Assembly: GCF_020447265.1 (NCBI RefSeq)
Contig: NZ_JAJADR010000011.1
Span: forward strand, 1 to 64,000
Direction of reading: 5' to 3'
DNA from: Hymenobacter lucidus
GTDB lineage: Bacteria > Bacteroidota > Bacteroidia > Cytophagales > Hymenobacteraceae
DNA length: 64,000 bases
Both the position numbers and the translations under genes were made by a program. This document shows positions 14,608 to 22,242 of the stretch, one piece after another. Every line of letters begins with the position of its first letter. Positions within the stretch are counted from its first letter, which is position 1. The notes below the pieces were generated by a model, which saw nothing but the letters and a program-made list of their open reading frames with translations, was not told the origin of the DNA and made no database searches.

Positions 14608-17466
14608 CTACGACGGCTGCTCCGGGCTCAGGGCCTGCAGCAGCAGCAGTTGGCGGGCTTCGTCGGTGCAGTCGATGGTGGGGTGCTGCTCGTAGCCGAT
14701 GTTGCTGAATCGGGCCGTAATCTGCTCCATGAACTGCTGGTGGGTGCGGCCCACCACGCGCTCCTGCAGCAAGGGTAATACCGTGCGGGTGTAGAGGCCC
14801 CGGTTGTTGACCTCGTAGGCGTACTCCTTGGCCCCGCAGGCCGTGAAGTTGATTACCCGCAACGATTCCCGGCCCCCGTCCTGGCTCAGACTGCTGCTAC
14901 GAGTGGCGGCGCGGGTGGCTTTGGGGTGTTGGCGCAGGAAGTTCTGCCGGGCCTGGTCGGGCAGGCGCATGTAGCGTTTGCGGGCATTGGGCACCGGCTT
15001 CGTAAAATCCACCTTGCGGGTGTTGGATTCCGAGTGGCAGCAGTCCATAAAGCAGGTCAGGTTCACGCCATCCGGAATCTGGCGGAACACGGCCCGCAAA
15101 TCGTCGTCGAGAATCAGCCCGCCGTCGGCGTAGTCGTAGGCGCAGAGGGCCTCGTCCTGGTCGTCCAGCTCGTCTTCGGTGCGCTCATCTCCGTCCTGGT
15201 CGGGCACCTGCGTGCCGTGGCCGGCATACTGCAATACCACAATGTCGCCGGGCCGGCTGGTGGCTACCAGCTCGGTGAGGCGCTCCAGAATAGCACTGCG
15301 GGTGGCTTGGCTATTCACCAGCAGTTGGGTGGTGAAGCCCAGGCCAAACAGGCTGCTTTCCCACTCCCGGGCATCGGCCACGCAGCCCATCAGGGGGGCA
15401 TCGGGGTAGTTGTCGATGCCGATGCACAAGGCCCGCTGCCGGGACTTGACCGGGGCATCGGCAGCCGGAGCCGGCTGTTTTTTCGACGCTTTGTGCTGCC
15501 CGTTCGAGCCATTGCTGCTGGCGGCAGCCACTGCCGGAGCCGGCTCCGGGGCCGGAACCTCGGGCAGGGAAATGACTGCCGGGCCGGCCTGCTGGGTTAG
15601 CTGTTCCTGGGCCAGCAGCAGCAGGGCCTCGGGCAGTTGGATGGGTTCCTGCCACGGGTCGGAAGCCACGGCGGCACGGCCTCTGGGAAACGGAACGATG
15701 CTGTCCTGGTCGAGCACGCGCCGGGCCACGCTTTCCATCGTGGCCGCATCATCGTCGAAGCCACCGTGGGTGGTGCTGGTACTGGAGCTACGGCCGGTCG
15801 TTTCGGTCGTTTTCGACCAAACCACCCGCGCCGCTGGGTTGGGCTGCCCGGCCAGACCCAGCAGGCGGCGCATATCCTCCTCATTGCGCAGGGAAGCATC
15901 CAGGCCCAGAATAGGAGTTTGCCGCTCGGTTTCGAGGGCGTGGTGTACCAGGTAGAGCAACGATTTGCGGTAGATGCCGCCGCACTGGTCGTCGCGCTCC
16001 AGCCGGTCTTCCATCGTGTACAACGTCAGTTGGCCAATATTGCTGCCCACCTGTCCCGCCAGCCGCCGCCGAAACTCATCGACGCGAATAGCCGGGGCCA
16101 GCAGGTGTAGGCTGCGGAAGGCCGGCACGCCCAGCTGCCAGGCTAGGGGCAGAAAATGGGCGTGAAAGATGGAGCCCGCGCTGTGACCCACGGCGTGCAG
16201 CTGGATGCTGCCATCGGCCAGCTCGGCGGCGTGGCGTTGGCAAAAAGCCAGCAGCTGCCGGGCCGCGTAGTGCCCACCGCCCTCGGGCGCGGCGGCCCAT
16301 TCGGCGCTGTCCTTCATGTTTTTCCAGATGGGCCGCCCTGGGGCCCGCACGGCCTCTTCCACCACCTGGTCGGTCCAGTCGGCCAGGCCGCGGGTGCCCC
16401 GGTGGCGCTGGCCGCGCAGCAGGGCCCCGAGCGTGCCCATCAGGCCGGTTTCCCACACAAAATAGATGGGGTAGATATGGTTGCTCAGCCACCACGGAAT
16501 ATAGCGCGCCGCACTGTCGAGGCCGGTGCGCTCGGCTACCAGGCCGCCGTGGGCATAAAAAAGCAGCTGCAGCGGCCGGCCGTTTTGCTGGGCCGTGCGC
16601 AGGGCCTGCTCCAGGTGCCAGCCAAAAATGGTGTCCACATCGGCCGGCTGGGTGCTGAATTCACCCTCTTCGGAAAATGCGCCCTGCTCCAGATTGACGA
16701 CGTGGGCCCGCAACAGCTCCAGGGTAGCGGCCGGGAGCGGAGCCGGCCCCAGCAGCCCCCGACTCCCGGCGGGCTGAGTCAGCTGGGCTATTTCGCGGGC
16801 ATCCATGGTTTCCTCCGCCGGCTCGGCCTCTTCCTGGGTGTGCGACAGGCTGCGGGAGGCCGGGGCGGGAACCGGGTCTTGCAGCAGGGCCAGTAGGGCT
16901 TCGCTGGTGCCATCCGTGGGGGCAGCCGCTACGGCGCGCGTGCCCAGCCGGGCCATGATGGCCTTTACATCGGCCAGGGTTTTATCGTAGTCGATGCCAG
17001 TGCCGGGGCAGGTTTTGGTCGACATTTCGCGGTGGAAGTGCAGGGCCTTGGCCGGCAGGCCGAAGCGGTGCAGGATATGGGCTACCACGTGCAGGGCGGC
17101 TTCCCGCTGCGGCCCGTCGAACTTGTCGCGCCCCTTATCAAAGTCGCCGATCATCTCGAACATGAATGGACCGAGTTGGCTGTTGCCGTTGTGCCCGGTG
17201 GCGCTGGCGGGAGCCTGGTTCCAGTTGCGCCCGGTCCAGATGGAGCCGTCGGGCGCAATGGTGACGTGCTGGGCAATGTCACTCCAGCCGTTGGTTTGGG
17301 TGTGAAAGCGCCACATACCCTCAATGCTGGCCTCGCCCTGGTACTGGGCCCAGTTGGGCCGCCAGGTGTGGTGCATGTGCACGGCGTTGATGCGACGGGT
17401 AAAGGGGAAGCGGTCTACTAAAGCGGTAAACTCGCTTAGCGTCAGCTTTTTGAAACGACCAGCCAT
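14608..17466 (-). CDS. Peptidoglycan amidase / alpha-beta hydrolase / metacaspase-like protease fusion
   Basis: Protein of 952 residues from the ATG at 17466; an ATG at 17502 would add 12. Residues ~25-170 match the PGRP/amidase_2 fold, which cuts between N-acetylmuramic acid and L-alanine: zinc ligands are probably His33 in HHTW, His145 in HFHRE and Cys153 in TKTCPG. Residues ~295-460 form an alpha/beta hydrolase core with LLFYAHGG and a nucleophile elbow VGHSAGS (Ser429). A low-complexity linker rich in Ala, Pro and Ser (~620-675) leads to a C14 caspase-like domain at ~675-940: His750 in QYAGHGTQ and Cys810 in DCCHSE, preceded by an acidic DGDERTEDELDD segment that may bind calcium as in metacaspases. 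All three catalytic sites look intact. There is no signal peptide, which is odd for a cell-wall amidase and suggests cytosolic storage, release on lysis, or sensing of muropeptides. Confidence 0.87.
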   Translation of the reverse strand: MAGRFKKLTLSEFTALVDRFPFTRRINAVHMHHTWRPNWAQYQGEASIEGMWRFHTQTNGWSDIAQHVTIAPDGSIWTGRNWNQAPASATGHNGNSQLGPFMFEMIGDFDKGRDKFDGPQREAALHVVAHILHRFGLPAKALHFHREMSTKTCPGTGIDYDKTLADVKAIMARLGTRAVAAAPTDGTSEALLALLQDPVPAPASRSLSHTQEEAEPAEETMDAREIAQLTQPAGSRGLLGPAPLPAATLELLRAHVVNLEQGAFSEEGEFSTQPADVDTIFGWHLEQALRTAQQNGRPLQLLFYAHGGLVAERTGLDSAARYIPWWLSNHIYPIYFVWETGLMGTLGALLRGQRHRGTRGLADWTDQVVEEAVRAPGRPIWKNMKDSAEWAAAPEGGGHYAARQLLAFCQRHAAELADGSIQLHAVGHSAGSIFHAHFLPLAWQLGVPAFRSLHLLAPAIRVDEFRRRLAGQVGSNIGQLTLYTMEDRLERDDQCGGIYRKSLLYLVHHALETERQTPILGLDASLRNEEDMRRLLGLAGQPNPAARVVWSKTTETTGRSSSTSTTHGGFDDDAATMESVARRVLDQDSIVPFPRGRAAVASDPWQEPIQLPEALLLLAQEQLTQQAGPAVISLPEVPAPEPAPAVAAASSNGSNGQHKASKKQPAPAADAPVKSRQRALCIGIDNYPDAPLMGCVADAREWESSLFGLGFTTQLLVNSQATRSAILERLTELVATSRPGDIVVLQYAGHGTQVPDQDGDERTEDELDDQDEALCAYDYADGGLILDDDLRAVFRQIPDGVNLTCFMDCCHSESNTRKVDFTKPVPNARKRYMRLPDQARQNFLRQHPKATRAATRSSSLSQDGGRESLRVINFTACGAKEYAYEVNNRGLYTRTVLPLLQERVVGRTHQQFMEQITARFSNIGYEQHPTIDCTDEARQLLLLQALSPEQPS

Positions 17467-17618
17467 AGCTATAGGGCAATGAGGTGATACAAAAAGCCCC
17501 ATAGGGCTTACAACTATATGAATTTAAACTTTTTAGCTAAACAATTTAACTAAATCAATAAAAGCTACTCTAAAGCGAATAGTCCAGTACCGAATATGCC
17601 GCCGCTTAAAAGCAAAAA

Positions 17619-17644
17619 AAGCGGCCCTGATTTCAGGGCCGCTT
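17619..17644 (-). terminator. Rho-independent terminator after the CoA-binding gene
   Basis: A perfect 12-bp stem, AAGCGGCCCTGA / TCAGGGCCGCTT, with a 2-nt loop, followed on the minus strand by a run of seven T. It lies 34 bp past the stop codon of the minus-strand CoA-binding gene and ends transcription before the caspase-fusion locus. Confidence 0.85.
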
Positions 17645-17677
17645 GGGGCAATAGCAACATACCAGGTATGGGGCGGC

Positions 17678-18037
17678 CTAGTACTGGCCCACCGACAGCA
17701 TTACCAGCGTGCAGGCTTCTTCGGTACGGATGCCGCGCTCCTGCGCCAGGCGCTCCAGCTCCTGGTTTTCGGTGCCGGGGTTGAAGATGATGCGTTTGGG
17801 CTGCAAATCCAGAATGTAGTCGTACCAGGCGGGCTGGTTCTGCGGGCCCACGTACAGGGTCACGGTGTCCACGTCGGTGGGCTGGGGCCGGTCGGTATGG
17901 ATGGGTAGGCCGCCCACTTCGCCTTTGCGGATGCCGACGGGCACTACCTCGTGGCCGTGGCGCTGCAGGCGGTGTACAGCCTGGTAGGAATAGCGGGCCG
18001 GATTGTCGCTGGCGCCGAGAACAAGGGTCTTTTTCAT
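17678..18037 (-). CDS. CoA-binding domain protein (YccU-like)
   Basis: Small cytosolic protein of 119 residues with a single Rossmann-type CoA-binding domain. The nucleotide-binding turn is VLGASDNPARYS at ~6-17, and the family hallmarks follow: GHEVVPVGIRKGEVGGLPI near 28 and RIIFNPGTENQELE near 85. This matches the YccU group, whose role is unknown; binding of CoA or an acyl-CoA is inferred from the fold. Start ATG at 18037 opens MKKTLVLGAS. It is a single gene with its own terminator. Confidence 0.85.
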   Translation of the reverse strand: MKKTLVLGASDNPARYSYQAVHRLQRHGHEVVPVGIRKGEVGGLPIHTDRPQPTDVDTVTLYVGPQNQPAWYDYILDLQPKRIIFNPGTENQELERLAQERGIRTEEACTLVMLSVGQY

Positions 18038-18204
18038 CTTGGTTTATCGTTGGGAGTTATTCGTTTTGGGCGGCGTGGGCCTCTCGTTGCAGTTGGGCAG
18101 AGTAGTTTCAACCCAATTACAGGGCAAAGCAGCTTGGGTATTAGCTTAAACGCATTTCGGCGGCAGAAAATCAAAAATGAGTGCCAAAAACGATAAACCA
18201 AAAG

Positions 18205-19773
18205 CTAAAAACCCGCAAAAACGGCTTCGGCGCACCGCTCACCATCCATGGCTGCCGATACAATGCCGCCGGCAAAGCCCGCCCCCTCGCCGCAGGGAAA
18301 CAACCCTTTGGTTTCGGGGTGCTGCAGCGTGGCCGGGTCGCGGGGAATGCGCACCGGGGCCGAGGTACGGCTTTCCACGCCCACAATTTGGGCCGCGTTA
18401 GTGGCGTAACCCGGTATTTTGCGGCCGAAATTTTCGAAGCCCTGCCGCAGCCGCGCAGCCAGTCCCGGGCCCAGCACCTGTTCCATATTCACCGACACGA
18501 GGCCGGGCTGGTAGGAGGTTTCGAGCAATTCGGAGGATACTTTGCCCTTGAGGAAGTCGCCGAGGCGTTGGGCCGGGGCCAGCTGGGTGTTGCCGGCCAG
18601 CTGGCAGGCCCGCTGCTCGATCTGCTGCTGTAGGTGCAGGCCCGCCAGCGCGCCGTAGCGCGGCAGGTCCATGTCTTCCAGCTCAATGGCCGTTACGATG
18701 CCCGAGTTGGCGTAGCGCGAGTCGCGGCGGCTGGGGCTCATGCCGTTCACCACTACTTCGCCCGGCGCCGTAGCGGCCGGCACGATAAAGCCGCCGGGAC
18801 ACATGCAGAACGAAAACACGCCCCGCTGCTTGCCCTGCCACTGGGTTTGGTGTACCAACGAATACGAGGCGGCCGGCAGCGGACCCCGGTCGGTGCGGCG
18901 GTACTGGGCCTGGTCGATGAGGGCCTGCTGATGTTCCACACGCACGCCCAGGGCAAAGGGCTTGGCCTCGATGCGCACCCCGCGCCGGTGCAGCAGCTCG
19001 TAAATATCCCGGGCCGAGTGGCCGGTGGCCAGAATCACACCGTCGGCTTCGAGGGCTACGCCGGCGGCCGTTACCACGCCGCGCAGGTGGTTGCCATCCA
19101 AAATCAGGTCGTCGACGCGGGTATCGAACTGCACTTCGCCGCCGGCCTGCAGCACTGAGTCGCGCAGAGCGGCTACCACCATCGGTAGCTTGTTGGTGCC
19201 GATGTGGGGGTGGGCATCCACCAGAATATCGGTGGTAGCGCCGTGCTGGACCAGTATTTTGAGGATGCGCTGAATGTCGCCGCGCTTGGTGGAGCGGGTG
19301 TAGAGCTTGCCGTCGGAGTAGGTGCCTGCGCCGCCTTCGCCAAAGCAGTAGTTGGAATCGGGATTTACAACGTGCTCTTTGTTGAGGGCGGCCAGGTCGC
19401 GGCGGCGGGTGCGCACGTCCTTGCCGCGCTCCAGCACGATGGGTTTGATGCCCAGTTCAATGGCACGCAGGGCCGCAAACAAGCCGGCCGGACCCGCGCC
19501 CACGATGATGACTGAGCGCCGCGCCCGGCTCACGTCGGGGTACTGAAACCAGGGGCCAAACAACTCGGCGGGCGGGGCGGTGCGCCAGATGTCGGCCCGC
19601 AGGCGCACCAGCGGCTGGCGGCCCCGGGCATCGATGCTGCGCTTACGCAGGTGCACAAAGTCGGCGTCGCCGGGCTGCAGGCCGGCGGCGGCCAGTAGGG
19701 CGCGGTAGCGCGCGTAGTCGTCGTAGGCCACTTCCGGGGGAAGCAGGGCCTCAATTTCCAGTTTTTCGGACAT
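18205..19773 (-). CDS. FAD-dependent oxidoreductase, COG2509 family
   Basis: Flavoprotein of 522 residues. The N-terminal ~85 residues form the family's cap (EIEALLPPEVAYDDY, HLRKRSIDAR). A dinucleotide-binding motif, VIIVGAGPAGLFAAL, begins near residue 90. Conserved family segments follow: NYCFGEGGAGTYSDGKLYTR, HPHIGTNKLP, GHSARDIYELL, and a C-terminal ring ending with GEGAGFAGGIVSAAMDG, which contacts FAD. COG2509 proteins are uncharacterised dehydrogenases. The start at 19773 (MSEKLEIEALL) is where homologues begin; the upstream extension to 19884 overlaps a terminator hairpin and is rejected. Confidence 0.9.
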   Translation of the reverse strand: MSEKLEIEALLPPEVAYDDYARYRALLAAAGLQPGDADFVHLRKRSIDARGRQPLVRLRADIWRTAPPAELFGPWFQYPDVSRARRSVIIVGAGPAGLFAALRAIELGIKPIVLERGKDVRTRRRDLAALNKEHVVNPDSNYCFGEGGAGTYSDGKLYTRSTKRGDIQRILKILVQHGATTDILVDAHPHIGTNKLPMVVAALRDSVLQAGGEVQFDTRVDDLILDGNHLRGVVTAAGVALEADGVILATGHSARDIYELLHRRGVRIEAKPFALGVRVEHQQALIDQAQYRRTDRGPLPAASYSLVHQTQWQGKQRGVFSFCMCPGGFIVPAATAPGEVVVNGMSPSRRDSRYANSGIVTAIELEDMDLPRYGALAGLHLQQQIEQRACQLAGNTQLAPAQRLGDFLKGKVSSELLETSYQPGLVSVNMEQVLGPGLAARLRQGFENFGRKIPGYATNAAQIVGVESRTSAPVRIPRDPATLQHPETKGLFPCGEGAGFAGGIVSAAMDGERCAEAVFAGF

Positions 19774-19828
19774 AACGGGTGAAAGGTGTTTAGCCTTTAG
19801 ACCTTCTAATAAAGGAGCTTTTTCGGGG

Positions 19829-19836
19829 CAAAGATA
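19829..19836 (-). promoter_or_regulatory. Candidate -7 element for the COG2509 flavoprotein gene
   Basis: The minus strand reads TATCTTTG, matching TAnnTTTG, 56 bp before the chosen start codon. No TTG occurs at the ideal distance upstream, so support is partial. Confidence 0.35.
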
Positions 19837-19873
19837 CGGAAGAAGGGCGGGAGGTTGAGGATAAACCAAACAG

Positions 19874-19912
19874 TAGAACGTCATGTCCAGCAGCGCGAGA
19901 CATGACGTTCTA
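19874..19912 (-). terminator. Terminator hairpin after the thioesterase gene
   Basis: A perfect 14-bp stem, TAGAACGTCATGTC and its complement, with an 11-nt loop, lies 20 bp beyond the stop of the minus-strand thioesterase gene. It separates it from the flavoprotein gene. Confidence 0.7.
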
Positions 19913-19932
19913 TTAGTAACCCATATTATCCT

Positions 19933-20325
19933 TTATTCGGCCAGAATCCGCACCGGGCGCTTTTCGTTGTCGATGGCTACGAAGGTGAACAGGCCCGTAA
20001 CGGCCTTGGTGCGCTCTTCGGAATACATCTGCTCCACGAACAGGTCGACGCGCACCTGCAGGCTGGTGTTGCCCACGCGCACCACGTTGCCGATCAACTC
20101 AACGAGCGTGCCGCCGGGAATGGGGTGGGTGAAATCGACTTTGTCGGAGGAGACGGTGACCATCTTGAGGCGCGAAAAGCGGGTGGCCGTAATGAAGGCT
20201 ACCTCGTCCATCATGTGCAGGGTGGCCCCGCCGAAGAGCGTGTCGTAGTGGTTGGTGGTGTTGGGGAATACCGCTTTGAAAATACGCGTTTCGGCACGGG
20301 CAATTTTGTCGTCGAGAACTGACAT
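19933..20325 (-). CDS. Acyl-CoA thioesterase, hotdog fold (YciA-like)
   Basis: Cytosolic hotdog-fold hydrolase of 130 residues predicted to cleave acyl-CoA thioesters. The hotdog helix is TLFGGATLHMMDEVAFITATR, with the catalytic-type Asp in MMDE, and VDFTHPIPGGTLVELIGNVVRVGNTS forms the conserved second half typical of YciA and cytosolic acyl-CoA hydrolases. The start at 20325 (MSVLDDK) is where the domain begins; a longer frame to 20388 has no family support. A cobalamin riboswitch lies ~195 bp upstream on the same strand and is the closest regulatory element, which is unexpected for this enzyme. Confidence 0.88.
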   Translation of the reverse strand: MSVLDDKIARAETRIFKAVFPNTTNHYDTLFGGATLHMMDEVAFITATRFSRLKMVTVSSDKVDFTHPIPGGTLVELIGNVVRVGNTSLQVRVDLFVEQMYSEERTKAVTGLFTFVAIDNEKRPVRILAE

Positions 20326-20520
20326 ACGCTGAAAAAAGAAGGAAATGAAACGTCCTTCGGCCGATTTCCGGCGTCTTGCGCAAGTCATACACTCATCGGA
20401 GGAAGGGGACTTCCGCCGGCCTGCCCAAGGCGCAAAAATGCACCCGGTTTAGCCGCCCGAAACCCACCAGTACCCGACAAGGACCCCATAGCGCGAGGGC
20501 AGCCTTATCCATGCGGCGCA

Positions 20521-20710
20521 GGGCAGGTCTCCTGACTTATACCAGTTTTCACCGCCCTTCTCGCGCCGGTTTCGGGCCGGGGCAATGAGCTTGACGAAGG
20601 TGAAAACTAACTCGGTACTTACAGTAGCGCGTCTGTCCGGGATTCGCACCCGGTTCCCTATTAATTCCGGTATTACCCGAAAACCCTGAGCCGTCTGATC
20701 GAAATCAAAC
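20521..20710 (-). promoter_or_regulatory. Cobalamin riboswitch
   Basis: On the minus strand the region shows the AdoCbl aptamer hallmarks in order: GGGAACCGGGTGCGAATCCC (complement of ~20641-20660), then GACAG...CTACTGTAAGTA, a variable GC-rich arm, GGTGAAAACTGGTATA, and the closing B12 box AGTCAGGAGACCTGCC (complement of 20522-20537). This element represses B12 synthesis or uptake genes when cobalamin is bound. The only downstream gene on this strand is the acyl-CoA thioesterase at 19933-20325; no btuB or cob gene is in the window. The 5' boundary is approximate. Confidence 0.9.
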
Positions 20711-20725
20711 CAAGAACAACGGCGG

Positions 20726-20733
20726 CAAAGGTA
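20726..20733 (-). promoter_or_regulatory. Candidate -7 element for the riboswitch transcript
   Basis: The minus strand reads TACCTTTG, an exact TAnnTTTG match, about 15 bp before the aptamer starts, so transcription would begin just at the riboswitch. A matching TTG at 19-bp spacing is not seen. Confidence 0.45.
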
Positions 20734-20771
20734 GAACTTTCGGCGGCCCGGGCTACCTTGGATGGCTGGTA

Positions 20772-20853
20772 GTAGCGCGAACTTTGTAGCTCGCGTGCCA
20801 GAACAACTATTGTTCGAATGGCCCGGGGACGCAAACTACAAAGTTCGCGCTAC
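20772..20853. repeat. 18-bp inverted repeat with nested hairpin
   Basis: GTAGCGCGAACTTTGTAG at 20772-20789 is matched by its exact complement at 20836-20853. Inside the 46-bp spacer a second small stem, GAACAA/TTGTTC, sits at the centre. The element lies directly before the MFS gene start and upstream of the divergent riboswitch. It resembles a short palindromic dispersed repeat rather than a terminator since no T-run follows. Confidence 0.7.
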
Positions 20854-20883
20854 AGCTACTTTTCTCTGAATTCTCCCATTTCT

Positions 20884-22197
20884 ATGCCTGCACCACTTCC
20901 CACCGCGCCGTCCGAGCGCACCATGGCTTCCCGCATCCGGTCCATCGTCAGCGGCTCCATCGGCAACCTGGTGGAGTGGTACGACTGGTACGTGTACTCG
21001 GCCTTTTCCCTGTATTTCGCTCCCGCATTTTTCCCCAAAGGCAACCTCACGGCCCAGCTGCTCAACTCGGCGGCCGTGTTTGCCGTGGGCTTTCTGATGC
21101 GGCCCCTCGGCGGCTGGCTTATGGGCACCTACGCCGACCGGCACGGCCGCAAAGCCGCCCTAGTGCTGTCGGTGCTGCTGATGTGCGGCGGCTCATTGCT
21201 CATTGCCCTCACGCCCGGCTACGACCAGATTGGGGTGGCCGCGCCGGTGCTGTTGGTGCTGGCCCGCCTGTTGCAGGGCCTAAGCGTGGGCGGCGAATAC
21301 GGCACCTCGGCCACCTACCTCAGTGAAATGGCCGACCAGAAAAACCGAGGCTTCTTTTCCAGCTTTCAGTACGTGACGCTGCTGGGCGGACAGCTGCTGG
21401 CGCTGCTGGTGCAGCTGGGACTGCAGCAGGCGCTCAGCGAGTTGCAGATGTACGACTGGGGCTGGCGCGTGCCGTTTGTAATAGGGGCGGGGGCGGCGCT
21501 GGTGGCCCTGTATCTGCGGCGGCACATGGAAGAAACCGACTCATTTGTGGTGCAGGAGCAGCAGGCCGAAAATGCCTCGCCGGAGCCCGGCAAGTTGCAG
21601 GTGCTGCTGCGCTACCCGCTCGAAATTCTGACGGTGGTAGGTCTCACGCTGGGCGGCACCATCGTGTTCTACACCTTTACGACCTACGCCCAGAAGTTCC
21701 TGGTAAACACCGCCGGCTTCAGCAAGGCCGACGCGTCCTGGATTTCGTTTGTCACGCTGGCCGTGGCCTTGGTGCTGCAGCCGCTGTTTGGGGCCGTGTC
21801 CGATAGGGTAGGGCGGCGGCCGGTGCTGCTTTTTTTCGGTATCGGGGCCACGCTGGGCACCGTGCCCCTGATGACGCTGCTGGGCCGCACCCACAGCCAG
21901 TGGGCCGCCCTGGGCCTGCTGGTGGTAGCCATGATTATCATGAGTGGCTACACCTCCATCAACGCCGTGGTGAAGGCCGAGCTGTTTCCAACGGCCATCC
22001 GGGCACTGGGCGTAGGCCTGCCCTACGCCCTGACGGTGGCCCTCTTCGGTGGCTCGGCCGAGTACGTGGCCCTGCAAGCCAAGCAGCTGGGCGTGGAGTC
22101 GTGGTTTTATTGGTACGTCACCTTCTGCGCGGCGCTTTCCCTGCTCGTCTACTGGCGCATGCCCGACACCCAGAAAACCAGCCGACTGGATAACTGA
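20884..22197 (+). CDS. MFS transporter, metabolite:proton symporter family (KgtP-like)
   Basis: Inner-membrane permease of 437 residues with about twelve hydrophobic segments. The N-terminus GSIGNLVEWYDWYVYSAFS and the loop GTYADRHGRKAAL match the metabolite:H+ symporter group that includes the 2-oxoglutarate permease KgtP and proline/betaine carrier ProP. The second-half repeat GAVSDRVGRRPVLL is also present. Start ATG at 20884 (MPAPLPTAP); another ATG at 20923 (MASRIRSIVS) is possible, and the longer frame from 20818 runs through the palindromic repeat. Substrate is unknown, probably a carboxylate or amino-acid derivative. Confidence 0.9.
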   Translation: MPAPLPTAPSERTMASRIRSIVSGSIGNLVEWYDWYVYSAFSLYFAPAFFPKGNLTAQLLNSAAVFAVGFLMRPLGGWLMGTYADRHGRKAALVLSVLLMCGGSLLIALTPGYDQIGVAAPVLLVLARLLQGLSVGGEYGTSATYLSEMADQKNRGFFSSFQYVTLLGGQLLALLVQLGLQQALSELQMYDWGWRVPFVIGAGAALVALYLRRHMEETDSFVVQEQQAENASPEPGKLQVLLRYPLEILTVVGLTLGGTIVFYTFTTYAQKFLVNTAGFSKADASWISFVTLAVALVLQPLFGAVSDRVGRRPVLLFFGIGATLGTVPLMTLLGRTHSQWAALGLLVVAMIIMSGYTSINAVVKAELFPTAIRALGVGLPYALTVALFGGSAEYVALQAKQLGVESWFYWYVTFCAALSLLVYWRMPDTQKTSRLDN

Positions 22198-22242
22198 CCA
22201 GCGCTACGCGCTAGTGTAGGGTTGAAACCCGCAAAAAGCCGC

